Shown here one piece after another: positions 35,286-47,299 of a DNA stretch of 64,000 nucleotides. The translations under genes were made by a program, and so were the position numbers. The notes below the pieces were generated by a model, which worked only from the letters and a program-made list of their open reading frames with translations, was not told the DNA's origin and ran no database searches. The number at the start of each line of letters is the position of its first letter. Position 1 is the first letter of the stretch. Origin of the DNA: Plasmopara viticola (Eukaryota; Oomycota; Peronosporomycetes; Peronosporales; Peronosporaceae); assembly GCA_001695595.3 (NCBI GenBank), contig MBPM02000008.1:310001-374000 (forward strand), written 5' to 3'.

Positions 35286-36416
35286 ATGGGCGCTTGCACC
35301 TCTCGGGATGGCAATCGATCGTCTCGTCAACTCAACAAGTGGAAGGTGGATGAGGTGATTGCTACAGTGGTTGACGGGACCACATTAACTCCAATTGGAG
35401 CAGCTGACAATGTTATGGCTGCAACGACAAGCGAAGACGAGGAGAGCGAATTGGCGCTCAATTGCGTCGCATATAGCTCCTTTTTGGAAAGTGACTGTCT
35501 TACCGGATGGGAGGACGGCTCTGTTCGGCGTGTGAGTTGGCACGCGACTAGCACTGCTGTCAATGTCTGGAAGCCACACACACGAGCTGTGAATTGCATT
35601 GTTATTGGGAATAAACTCCAGATGATCTACACCTGCTCTCGAGATACGACGGTGGCCATAACGCCTGTCGCTGATAAACCTGCGTCCGAGACGACAACTG
35701 TATTGCGCGGCCACCAATTGAATGTGTCAACGGTCGCGATAGACGATGACGAGCGAGTATTGTGCTCGGGAGGTCGAGATACTCAGACAATTTTCTGGGA
35801 TTTGACAACGAGTCATATTGCAAGTAAAAATACGACCCCGCAAAATGTGGTAACCTGCTCTACATGGTTACCGGGCGAAAACCTTGTTGCGCAGGGAAGC
35901 GAAGACTTGAGTGTTAAGTTTTGGGATCGAAGAACACCCCTCCGTGTGCCTGCCCAATCTCTTCTAGGATTCGTGTACTTTCCGCTAAGTGTTGCGGCGT
36001 ACAACGAAGGTGATAGCACCTATCTTTTAACGTCGAGTAAGGGCTTTAATGGCGTTGGCTGTGAGGCTAGAGTTTGGGATAGACGTACCGGCAAGCAGGT
36101 TATTGAGTTTCGAGGCCACCAGCAAGATACGACTGCTTGCTGTTTCTTACCAACAAGTACTGATGGAATTAAAAAGAACGTAGGATCTCGAGCTTTGCCG
36201 ATGATACCGGTGACTGCTTCCAAGGACGGCACGGTAAAGGTGTGGAACGCCGAGACGCTGTCCCCACTTGCTGAGGCCCATGCATTTGGAGCCAAACGTA
36301 TGTTCACATGTATGTGCAGGGTGGACAGCAATATCCTATTAACGAGCACCTTTGGAGGCCAAATTCTTGCGTATTTTTTTGACAGTGAAAATCGAACACT
36401 TGAGTTAATGCATTAG
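35286..36416 (+). CDS. WD40-repeat protein with N-terminal myristoylation motif
   Basis: Beta-propeller scaffold of about 376 residues, intronless. The ATG at 35286 is preferred because it gives MGACTS: Gly2, Cys4 and Ser6 form a typical N-myristoylation plus palmitoylation site, suggesting membrane anchoring. An in-frame upstream GTG is not a likely start. At least five to six WD-like units are visible. They end in TIFWDLTT, VKFWDRRT, ARVWDRRTGKQV and VKVWNAETLSP, and GH dipeptides (LRGHQLNVST, FRGHQQDTTA) precede some of them. The partner is unknown. A decayed duplicate lies on the minus strand at about 54.3-55.3 kb. Confidence 0.85.
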   Translation: MGACTSRDGNRSSRQLNKWKVDEVIATVVDGTTLTPIGAADNVMAATTSEDEESELALNCVAYSSFLESDCLTGWEDGSVRRVSWHATSTAVNVWKPHTRAVNCIVIGNKLQMIYTCSRDTTVAITPVADKPASETTTVLRGHQLNVSTVAIDDDERVLCSGGRDTQTIFWDLTTSHIASKNTTPQNVVTCSTWLPGENLVAQGSEDLSVKFWDRRTPLRVPAQSLLGFVYFPLSVAAYNEGDSTYLLTSSKGFNGVGCEARVWDRRTGKQVIEFRGHQQDTTACCFLPTSTDGIKKNVGSRALPMIPVTASKDGTVKVWNAETLSPLAEAHAFGAKRMFTCMCRVDSNILLTSTFGGQILAYFFDSENRTLELMH

Positions 36417-36856
36417 AATAGAGACATTAACGAATGCAAATTTGAGCATAAGTCATGGTTTCCCGCGATGCTAGCGTCTCGCACAGCCGTGATAGAGAAT
36501 CCAACACAAAGCGATGTTTAGATCTAGCTGCGTCATTCGCCGTCTTCATATACACAGGCGAGTAACGACAAACTTTATGCAGCATATACCTGATAGCAAA
36601 CGAAATGAGCTTGGAAGTAACGCATGATTATAGAATGGTGGTATTTGTGTATATCGATATGAACATATTGATTTGATTTAGTGGATTTTGTACATATACA
36701 GATTTGGGATATGCTAGCGTCAGGGTCGTTAAATATTCAAGTCCCTGCTAAAATTGTGGTAGAAAATTAAGTCGGCTAAGAAGTAGATGTGAGACCAAAG
36801 CAAACATATGCTGTAAGTTTGACAGTGCAGTCTATTGCACACCACAAATCTTATAA

Positions 36857-37156
36857 TCACGATCTATTCAACGAAAATTTTTGAATCGTTTTGATCGTCT
36901 TCTCTTCAAATGCTGTTGTGTGACTAGTCACAATTGTGGCAAATTGTACGCCTACGTTGGTGAAACCTCTACCTGAATCATCTTTACGGTTAAGGGAAAG
37001 ATCGCGCCATCTTAACTCATCTTTCGGCCGCACAGTCTGAGCTGCTCTAAAGACTTGCTGCTTTGATGGGACAGAGGAAGCAGCTGTATTTACAGTCCTT
37101 TCCGCTGGGAGCACATCAAAGCGTTCAAGCTCTACGGGCACATTATGTACTGGAGA
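36857..37156 (-). other. Open frame without ATG, unrecognised
   Basis: About 99 codons are open on the minus strand between a TGA and the stop. Residue use is balanced and hydrophilic (PVELERFDVLPAERTV, KDELRWRDLSLNRKDDSG), more protein-like than most desert frames. There is no ATG near its 5' end and no clear splice acceptor, so it may be a gene or transposon fragment. The family is not recognised. Confidence 0.3.
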
Positions 37157-37179
37157 GATCAGGCATAAGTAGCCCCGGG

Positions 37180-37313
37180 TTCAAGCCGGTAAGTATTTGA
37201 GCTTTAGCTTGAGAAAAAAACAGAACTTTTATTTCTAAACTAAGGGTCCAAGCCGGTAAGTATTTGCGCTTTAACTTGAAAAAAAATAGAGAACTTTTAT
37301 TTCTAGTTTCAAA
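37180..37313. repeat. 67-bp tandem duplication
   Basis: Two adjacent 67-bp units, 37180-37246 and 37247-37313, share the core CAAGCCGGTAAGTATTTG and the block GAACTTTTATTTCTA. Differences are scattered substitutions and A-run length. It is possibly part of an LTR; nothing proves that. Confidence 0.8.
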
Positions 37314-38517
37314 TGAATATTAGTAAGAAAAAATAGCAACGGGTAGAGATGGTCACATGAGTAGATGGCCACGTGCGGGTGGTCTTCGCACTTCCTAACC
37401 GGGGAGGCTAGGCCAAATTCTGGGCACTTTCTCGCAAAACTCTACTAAAGTTCTTTGCGTTCTGCAGATTTGAATCGTCTAAAACAACTTTTTTTCGGCA
37501 AACAATGAGTTTCGCCAGCTTTTCAGTTTTTTTGGCTGAAAAAAGTGTAGATCAAGCTCTGGGTCAAGGTAGTTTACAACCTTTATTACTGGGGTGATAT
37601 AACCGTGGTGTGCGTGTTCATCGGCGAGACCCGCCACACTTGCAATTCTCTTGTGTGCAGCCGCGCCTACAAACAGGCTTTCTCCTTCAGAAAAACATTG
37701 ATGGACAGTTTCTCGGCGTACAGGGCTTTGAGTAGTACCTCGCTAAATTGTAATACAGTAACGAAGAGCTTAAGCATTGCCGGACTTGATATGGCTGCGA
37801 CGAGCACGGGCACATAAGCCTTACCTTACCAGACACTATATTTCTCTCACCCATTTTTTTAATGGTTACCGCGCACTCACGACCAGGAAAATGTTAGACA
37901 CTAATAGTGGTGAAGCGTCTTTCTGGAGACGGATTGTGTGAGGCTAATATAACGACGGGAGCCTAGCCCCCACGAGCTTGACACCTCTTAAGAAGGGAAC
38001 AAGCAGCGGCGGACAATAGGTTGCACCGCAAGCGCGCAAAATATGAAAAGCCACTTTAAGGTTTCGTAAACTTTGGCGTGCCGCTAATAGGAGCACCACC
38101 AAGATTTACGGTTAGCTATCAGAAGCTGATTATTACTCCACAAGCGATCAACGAATAACGAGCTAATTTGTACTTGACTGACCAACGGAACAGCTTCAGG
38201 TGTCACTTGGGCTAAAATCGGTCTGACTGTGAAAACCCAGGCTTTTGCGCAGCATGTATCGAGTTTTCGTCCTTAGCACGTACAAGTATAATTTAATCTG
38301 GCCTTCGAGAAAAGCAAGAGCTCTGGATAAATTGATGGTTCAAAGCAAGAGATACAAGTCCTCAATTATAGGCGACAAGCCTTCTTGCTGTGCATACGAC
38401 TCCTTTAGAAGAGAGCTTGGCAGGTATAAGCTTATTAAAATGTTGAAGGTAAAAACTCTACACGTAGGTATTTGTGTCTGAAATTATTGGTCAATGGTCA
38501 TAAAGATAGCGCTCTTG
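37314..38517. other. Spacer, nothing recognised
   Basis: Short frames only (up to about 78 codons) with no domain signal. No repeat boundary identified. Confidence 0.35.
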
Positions 38518-38597
38518 CGGGTAACAAGACACACGTGTAACATAGGACCATAGGGGATAACATAGTACCACGAAGAGCGGATAACATATTTCCGTAA
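38518..38597. repeat. Short irregular tandem motif (GGATAACATA)
   Basis: Four spaced copies of a GGGTAACA/GGATAACATA-like core occur about 17-25 bp apart. The same core recurs at 54.14-54.18 kb. This pattern suggests U3 regulatory repeats of a retroelement LTR, but no element is delimited. Confidence 0.45.
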
Positions 38598-38859
38598 GAA
38601 ATGACTTACTATGCAGAATGTAGCTGATATCTGAGCGTCACAAAATATTCAATGCTTGACTTAGCGACCTGATCTAAAAATATTTAGATGACAATTTAGC
38701 TGTTCGTTGTATCACGGCAAGTGTAGTTTGTATGGAGCACTTCAAAACGTATTCTACTTTCTTAACCTGAGATGGCAGAGTTTTTGCTTAGTTAGAAATC
38801 GCAACAATCTCAGAAACAGTTATATTTTGGATGAGCACCCCTATTAAGAGAGTAGATAC

Positions 38860-39366
38860 ATGCTTCGTTATGAACAAATGCGTCTTTGGTACGTCTTAAA
38901 GGCTGCTTACGATGCTGAGCTCAAAAATTTGTGTCAAGGGTCTCAAATTTCGGTAGATTCCTCACTAAAGGTATACCCAAATGTCGTTTTGAATGAGACA
39001 GCACCAGGACGTCCACCGGATAGGAAGCGATGCATGATCAATCCTGCCAGAAGAACAGTGTGTGTCTTATTTGCTGAAAACACAATAAATGGCATTTTTC
39101 AGGTAAATTCTTTTGCACTCATCATCGACGTCTTTCATGCAAAAAAACAATCAAATGTGCTGACCAACTATATCGATAGTAAGCTAAACAGTGCAGCGAT
39201 AACTGCGCAGAAGCCCATTCCAAAAGGATCGTGCGGATCAAAAAAAAAATCGGATATACGTTGTATAGTGCGGATCGAAAAGAAATTCGGATGTACGTTG
39301 TATAGTTTCAAACAAGTAGTGCCGGGAGGGCCTGTACCAGGTGCTTTACGACTTGCTGCATCATAG
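38860..39366 (+). pseudogene. Possible MULE-type transposase C-terminal fragment
   Basis: A 168-codon ATG frame. The only family hint is the basic GRPPDRKR-like patch (residues about 51-58) preceded by a Pro/Val-rich stretch. This resembles the GRPKxKR tail after the SWIM finger of Mutator-like transposases. The start MLRYEQMRLWYVLKAAYDAE is helix-like. A 37-bp tandem duplication sits within the frame near the end, so the C-terminus is probably scrambled. Weak call; it could be an unrelated open frame. Confidence 0.3.
39231..39304. repeat. 37-bp tandem duplication
   Basis: Two units (39231-39267 and 39268-39304) both begin GTGCGGATC and end ACGTTGTATA, with a few substitutions. Replication slippage is the simplest origin. 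Confidence 0.8.
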
Positions 39367-39369
39367 TTC

Positions 39370-42300
39370 CTAGTGCATTTTCTGAGGTTTTAAAGCGTTT
39401 CCGACCACGCATCCATGTGACTAACTAAAGGTGCCTCGACAAGTAGCAAGACTGTTAATCTCCGCGATTAGCACGAATCTAGCAAGCTTAACGTACTTTT
39501 CGGCACGCTTTCGCCATATCCACAAGAATGAAAGCCCTATTGGCACACTAACTTGTCAGGCAGTAAAAAAATCGAAACAAGCTTGTGGCTCTAAGTGGGA
39601 GACCTCATCGCAAGCAAAGACGCCAAAGTCAAGATATTGGTCCCCCGATAGCCCCGCAGCTGCATAGATATGAGGGGGAAGACAGTCTGTCCATTATAGG
39701 AAAAATGCGACAGACCTAGCGCGATTCGTTGCTCCGAGCGTTAGATATTTGTAGCGTAATATACTTTTGGAGGCATAAGATGCTCCAATAAGCAATCACA
39801 TAAGCCGGGTGACATTGTTGCTCTCACCACATAGTGATAGCCCTGCATTCACAAGTACATTTGTGCAGACCTGTAAGACCACAATCATCACTATTGAAGG
39901 TCCAAAGGCATCAATTTTGGTTTTGTCTTACCGAAGGCTAATGGCAATATGGGTAGTGGTACTTGTATATAAGATGCTGCATCTGGCATCTATTCGAGCG
40001 AGATATCAGAGGAACAGACAGCAAGGCTTTTCATGGATACGGAATTTTTCGGACACAACAATGTCAAACAAGGATCCGCGATTTACTGCTGCTTTTTGGC
40101 AAATAAGGCCTCAAATATGAGAAACCTTCTTGGGGAAGACCAATCGTAACCGATAATCATACAAAAATTTATCAAAAAAAAAGCGCTGCGCAGTATGTGT
40201 GCTGACACACCATGACTTTGAGCCAATATGCTGTTGTCAATAATCGTCAGCAATGCGGTGTTCGCGTTAATAAAATTGTACGCCCTTATATATACTGGCT
40301 TAGCGCCCAAAATTTTATTAGCTATTATAAGCAAAGTGTTTATAAGGTCAGTGTGGAAGAGACACAAAAGCTCAATTTCTCCTAGATCCCTTATTCGAGC
40401 TAATTTTCAAAGAAAGAGGTAGCGGTAAGTTCGGCTGAGCGTAGTTGACAGTTGTGCTTTATCCGTCCAGCATAAACAATAGAAATTCGAGACAAAGGCG
40501 GGAAGAGACGCCCAGGTTTGATTTGGGCGGAGGATAGAGCGTTTTAACACAAGTCTTCTCCACTATTTCGAAGGGCTGCCGTCGAGTTCGAAACAGCTGG
40601 TATGTCGTGTGCGAGCTACCATACGGCGTGCACATAATCGTCGTCATATTTAGTCGTAAGACTATGCTTAAAAGGCTGTGCACTTTGAACGGACCGAAAA
40701 CGTCGAAGGAAAATGCTACTTCAAAGCAGCTTTGATATCTCGTGCTGAGACGCAAAGCAGGCAGCAAAAAAAGGCTCGTATTCAGTAGTGTTCTTCATTG
40801 ATGATAAAGCTAATTCCCAAAAAAAATATTTGGTATCCAAAGGTGCTCCTTCAGCTAAGACAACCTCAGAGCATAAGTCCATGTCTACATCAAACGCTGC
40901 GTCCGTGACAAAGGCCACGCCTACACCTGTGCCTTGGGTGCAATATAACAATGCCTCGCCTACTAAAGAGCCGTCGTGTCATAAAGTTCTGGACAGTGAA
41001 GGTCTACTGCACAAGTGAATCGCGCGTATTGATCTTTTTTAACCGGTGGTCAGAAGACACTCCCGCCTTCAGTGATGACGATGTGTTACGGGTGCTACGA
41101 GTGCCTAGCCGGGACTTTGTTCACATAAGCGACAAGGATACCTCACCTTGGCAACAATAATGCCAAATTGACTTTATCGACTGATTGTTGGCCTTCAAAG
41201 GTAATGCATTTGTCGCTTGACCCACCAACCATGCAAACAGCCCCAACCGTTAAGACAGGGAAATCCATGGCAGGATCCAGGGCTGAGAATTCTACATGGG
41301 ATGCCTCATTGACGAGGTAGCAACTTACCCGAAGGAGGATGGTATAATTGAGTATGTAAGTACTGTGCTGCGAAGTCTCTTCAAAGGTCACTCACTATCC
41401 GGGTAATGTTTACATAAGAAACTTGATGTAGATAGATTTGTTGTTCTTACGCTTTTTGCAGCGGCAACACGCGAAATTCTAGCACCATACTTTAGGAAAT
41501 TACTCGGCGTCGTATGAAGCCGAAAGAGAAGAGCTTTTTGAGCAATCGCCTTCACATCTCCTATCATGGTGTATAAAAGAGAGTATTTTGGGAATGGGCA
41601 AGACTTAGGTGTTACAGCTTAAGAACATTGAACACAGTATACTTCGTCTGTGAGCTTACAGCGCATTTGCTCATTTGGTGAGTCAAAGTAAAACGGCTTA
41701 ATATGTTTCGACTCCGGTATAATGCCAAGCTTACCGGTAAATCCTAGCTCCGGGTGCCAATTGAAATCACACCCACGTGGGGACAAAGGCTACGCATTAC
41801 ACACGAGGCGTTCATTGTAGCGGCTTATGAACAATCTTGCCGTGGTCGATTGAACGGCTTTCACGATTTACTAGGCGGAATACTCGGACCAGCTCTTGGC
41901 GTCTGTCATAAAACTACTACTTTACCACAGACTTCACATGGAAGCGCTGCTGGTCTTGACGGTCAAAGATAATCTGAAAAAGCTGTTCCAGCTTTGGACT
42001 TCCATCATACATAAAATCAGCGTCAACACAGCCAAATGGATGCACTTATTGGGGACGACTCCAAAGGTCGGACCATGGCTTCCATATTGCAATAAGAATC
42101 CTTCGGACCCCTGAGACAAGAAGTGTACATCTTGGGTCATGTACCTCGCGAGCTATCGACTGCTACGACCAGATTGACATCTGTAGAAAATTCATAGAAA
42201 GATGGGAGATGATTTTTTTCCTCTTGTTAGCTGTACTCCCGGTCCTAGTAGAAGAAAGGACATAGCGGGTCGTTACACGTGCCTTGCTTCAGTAGCGAAA

Positions 42301-45300
42301 AATAACTTTGTTTGAGCTGTTCCGGCACCCTTTCGATATTTAACTGGTGTGCATAACGAGGGGTCTTAAAGATGAATGTAGTCTTGCTTATATTATAGTG
42401 TTGTAATGTGTCATGACGCGTCCGGTCGCGTTATGACACTTCATGGGATACGCAATCACGGTGCTTTGTGCACAGCCAACGCCAGATTTTGCTATAAGCA
42501 ATAGCTTATTGCGGTGAGCGCGCTGCTCGGCGCCATGTCCTGTGTCTGAGGGGATATACCACCTCATTTGATATCTGAGAACAATTTAAGGTGTATTCAA
42601 GAACATTAATATTAATCACTTCATATCATCCGCCTGTTGGACATAAATACCGGAAATCGAGAGCAATTGCACACCACATCTTCTTGCATGTCTCCTCTGT
42701 GCACGGTGCTGAGACAAAATCTTTACACGTTTGTTCATCCAGCAGACAATTTCATTAAACTTAATATTTTCATAAGCCTGTAACGCGTCAAATGTAGCTT
42801 TAATTTTTGACACGAAAAACTCAACGCAACAAAATGTTCGACAGCTGTCGAGACTAGAACGTCTGACATATACGCTTCACTTACGGTGGGTTTTTTTCTT
42901 TTTATTACTTCAATAAAAGATATGCTATTGTTTCAATACCAGAAACTGTGCATTAGTGCTGACTTGATCGAGCGAGAAAATAGAGAAGTATATATAATGT
43001 GCAGCTGTTAGATTAAAATAATGATGGTCTACAGCGACAACAACAATGACAGCTTCTAATTTTTAACAAGACTTGAACTTACGAGAGAGCAGCCCCGCTC
43101 TCTATTATTTTGACTAGCCCACCACAGCCAAGGTGCGGAAAGCAATTTTTGCTTCACGAAAATAGGTAGTCCAGTTATGTTCTTGCTGTTTGACCTTTCT
43201 CGGCACAGTAGCACTGTCGCGTGCTTGAAGCTTTCTCCGCCGGATGGCATATTTTGCGCAATTCAAAGATGTAATAGATCATTTTAAGCGTGACGCCGCG
43301 CACTATCGTCAATTCCAAACTGCGTCCTCGACTCTATGGGTAGCTCAGGTTTCATTTTGTGTAGGAGCAATGTACATTCAAGCATACTCTTGTAGTGGGA
43401 TTCGGACGATGCTGAAGATAAAGAGCACAATTTGAGCATCATGTTACTCTCTCATCGTGCGTCGGATCCAAATATTGTGAATTCTTGAAGACGCTCGAAT
43501 GTCCAAGCAACGACGTCGTGTTAAATCGCCCAGTTATACAGGGAGCTCCGGTCACACCAAAACGGATGTTTAATAAAATGATGTAGAGGATCTTGACTCG
43601 GGGCGATTTCTGGATAATTTGGCAAGAAGATTACGCGGCAATGTAGTCATACTGCAAAATATACTCATTACCAGTACGGCAAGCGTGACCTCACATCCAT
43701 GGCTACGCTTAAACAAGTCGACATTAAAATTTTGTCAACGCAAACAGCACAAATGCTTTAACAACGGACCTCGGCAAGTTCAATCAATGTTAAATGAAGA
43801 ACAATAAGAACTCAATTGATTATGCACCTTAGTGTCTTCGTGCCACTACATTAGCGATATAAAGAGCCCACTGGCTGTCACCAGCCAGGTCATCTTCTTT
43901 AAAGCTTTGCAGCCACAGAATGAAAGCTTTGGCATACTGTAGGCTGACATAATAGGAGGTAGATTGATACAACTTCCTGATTACCGAAGATGTACTCTAA
44001 GATATAAGCCGATTTACATAGATTGTAGTATACGACCAACTATAGGTTGTTCAGGCCATTTTTGGACAACGTTCAACTTACTTTTAGAACACTCAAGGCC
44101 TCCTAAGTTTTGTTACCATGAAAGCGGGTTACAAAGATGCTTGAACTGTCCTAAACACTTTGCGAGCGAAACCTACGCATAGACTCACTTCTCTTGAATG
44201 CTTCTGAACGAGGAAAAGTTTGCTCGGCTAAGTTCAGTGAGACAGTCAGCAGTACTATTTGCCGCCTAAGTCTATGATGAGTCCCAGAAAATAAAATTTG
44301 TTTTTTTCTGACATTTAGGCTAACATCTAGCGATAGAAAAGATGCTTTAAGAGTGAATATGCAAGAACAATGGATATTGTACCATGATTAAAGCTGCTCA
44401 AATGCAAATAAAAGCTACTTACGAGAATCGCACGGTCATCAGCAAGCGCTAATAAATGCGGCGTTGTTAGAAGCACCAATAAATTCAGTGATGTTGCCAT
44501 GTACTTCTTCTTCTCGCATCATCAACAGGTATGCCTTTTGTAGGCAACTGAGCTTGTAAACAATTCGTATGTGGCGCGATTAGAACTGCAAAGGAAGCAG
44601 GTTAAAGTTACCTCTTTTCTTACATTTGCGCCTGATAAAAGGGACCAGCAGAGCAGCAATTCAGCAAAATAGGTACGGATGTTTCATTATGAAACGTCTT
44701 CACATACCCAGCGCCGGTGAACACAAACAAAGGACTTCAAATCTTCTAAAATAACGCACACGCATTTGGGTGCTGAGTTTTGTGGGTCTTATTCTTATAT
44801 AGAGAGCGAAACTATGAATGATAAGTTGACCGTCCGAGAGCATTGAAGAGGGACAAAGATCGATAATTACCTCATATAGTGCGATTATCGGGCTTGTACT
44901 GCGACATGGGTGAGTCATTCTCTGAAAAACTATCATCTTTCCCTTCACTGGCAATTAGTCATAAACCACCTTAGATTTGCACTCATAAAGCCGTATTTAA
45001 CTAATACTAAATCAAACAGCCATTTAATCCGTGGAATTTACCGATGTTGGGTGCTAAAGCTGGCCAGTGCAAATCGCTCGCTGTGATGTAAATGCTGAGC
45101 ATCGCTTGTTGCTAAACCAATAGCTGCGATTTCGTATCTTGAAACAATGTAGCTGACCTTAGCGGTTAGTATGTCGACCTTTGGTCTAGCAAGTCAACAG
45201 ATTTGGACTGAAAAGCTTGACTTCAATACTGACAAGCAACCAATGCCATTTTTTTTTAATAAGCCATCGTCGCTCATCAGCTCCGAAGTTGGAGGCTAGA

Positions 45301-45734
45301 AGCAATCCGTACGGAAGAAGAAAATTGTCGTCCGCTTGCTTGAGTGTAAGTACACGATAGACCTTTCGTATTATTTCAGGCTTTTGATGTCCTCCCGATG
45401 AGATCATGGATCCAATTTACCCGATTCGGACGCGTTCTCGATTATATCGCATGCACCACAATTGCCAAGTCGGCCGCTGGGATGACTGCATCAGCTTTTA
45501 CGGACAAAATGCCTTTACAGCTTCTTTCATGGGTGTTCAAGGTAGATATAGTCTGCCCGTATGTGCTGTTGGAAAAATGCACCAAAAAAAGTATTGATAC
45601 AGCGACGACAACATTATTTGGGGAGGAAAAGACACAACAAGGCCAACGCCATGTCTTCCATAGGCAATGTGAGCTCGCCAATGAAGATCTAGTCAGCCTT
45701 TTTTTCGGCGTGTTTTGATTAAAGGGTGGGTTTT
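39370..45734. other. Gene desert, nothing recognised
   Basis: Many frames of 60-105 codons occur on both strands, none with a motif or splice context I can support. A hairpin at 42408-42439 is listed separately. Composition is similar to the other deserts, so decayed transposons are likely. Confidence 0.4.
42408..42439. repeat. Hairpin inverted repeat, possible LTR end
   Basis: GTGTCATGACGCG (42408-42420) and CGCGTTATGACAC (42427-42439) are inverted with one mismatch around TCCGGT. TGT...ACA-type ends inside the palindrome fit the edge of some LTRs, but no partner LTR was found. Confidence 0.5.
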
Positions 45735-46053
45735 GTATTGTATTACGTTATCGCGTTGCCAAGTTATGCACGTGCTAGGCTCAGTCTGACTAGTCCACGG
45801 CATAGAGTGGTGTCCGCATACGTCGGGTCTCGTTCGGCGGGCAGTGCAGCCAGCACCGAGGTCTTGAGGGTCTTCCATTATTTTGTTTAGCTCTGACTTG
45901 GTAAGAGCCCACGTGGCGCCCTGGTGCTGGAGACCGTCGCGTCGAGGGTGAGACTTGTTAGAGACCTGCAGATGCCCGAGAGCACCTGCCCGAAGCGCGC
46001 GAGCATTTAGCCCCCGCGCTAGGAAGGAGGGCGTCACGCCAACCTTTTTCAAG
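45735..46053 (-). mobile_element. SINE-like retroposon, family B, copy 2
   Basis: This is the reverse complement of the element at 23785-24110 along its whole length. Shared blocks include CGCGGGGGCTAAATGCTCGC, GGGCAGGTGCTCTCGGGCAT, ACCAAGTCAGAGCTAA and AACGCGATAACGTAATACA. The 3' tail is shorter and altered (ATACAATAC). No target-site duplication is found, so its flank has changed or a recombination removed it. The overlapping 119-codon minus frame is a by-product of the repeat, not a gene. Confidence 0.75.
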
Positions 46054-47299
46054 ATTTCTTAGTGCTATATACGGAAATTGTTTCATGAGAGAGACACAAC
46101 TTAGCGAGGTATTTCTCCTTACCATAATATAAATTAACCACTGTTTTTGTGCGCTTTGAATGGGGCTCGATTCTCCTCTATTTGAGTACGTACAGAAAGC
46201 TTTTTAAGTTCGCCCTTGTCCTATAGTCAAAAAAACATACGGTAATTACAAACCTCAATGAGATGGATGTTTTCACTGGCGTGCGAATACACGCCTTTCG
46301 CAGGAAAAAAAAGAAAACTACCTGTATCAATACTGACATAGCAATCGTCAATCACACGACTACTGTATCTTGAAATCGCGCGAAATTGCATATATTCGAG
46401 GACGGATGTCGATAAGACGAAGGCTTGAAAGTCACGTTGCCTAGCTCCATTATTCAGCGAAGTGATTCGTTTGCATGGTTTGATAGGTTGAACTCTCTTC
46501 ACCATTCCAAGGCAGAATACGGTAAATTTCATACCATGGACCGCGTGAAAATGATATTCAGTATGTAACTACGATATTTGTCATGGCACTTGTAGCTCAA
46601 AGCTCTGATAAAGCTACTGGACGCCTTACAATATCCAGTCTCGATTTGTAACTCTAAATTTACATTTTCATTGAACTTCCAAAGCCAATAGACCGGCTCT
46701 TCGCGATCCCATCCATGTGATAAAAGCAGTGGATAAATATCGCACGAGCGATGGGTTTCCATTCCGTCTGTGATCATAACTAGATTTGCATTCAGCAGCT
46801 GGAGCAGAGAGAGTAATTCAAATCGTTTCAGTTAGCCCGGTATAATATAGGCCGGTTTGTTAATATTAGGAAAGGAAGCAGTGTAATGTGACCATCGTTC
46901 CTATAGTATAGAAACCATTACAGTAAGGGAGGCCTTTTTAAAAAAATGCGCTCTTTGACTACTGCGCAGTGTTTGTGAAGGCTGTGAGTTGTGCGATATA
47001 CTTTCCATATGTCTAATCGTCAATGCGCGAGCGATGCGAATCGTGGGCGCCCAGCCAAGCTAGTCACTGGTATAAGCACTGTCATTACCTTTTGTGGAAT
47101 CAGTTCAAAGATTGTAGTAAGGGATGGGCACCAAATGTTTTTAGCGCGTCTCCTTGTGATCAACAAATTAACGACAAGAGCGACAAGAGCAGCTCCTTTA
47201 CCGTATACGACACTGAACTCGTCACTCGTTCTCACATCGCAATTCGCACTCAAAAGACAACACAAACTCAAGAAATAACGACCCCATTGTCCATCAAAA
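46054..47299. other. Spacer upstream of the effector candidate
   Basis: Minus-strand frames at 46.23-46.78 kb (101 and 82 codons) have no recognised motif. The last few hundred bases hold the presumed promoter of the RXLR candidate; no specific regulatory motif identified. Confidence 0.4.

Noticed and set aside
45693..46052. 119-codon minus-strand frame
   Set aside because: It coincides with the SINE-B copy; the same repeat at 23.8 kb does not keep this frame, so it is not a gene.
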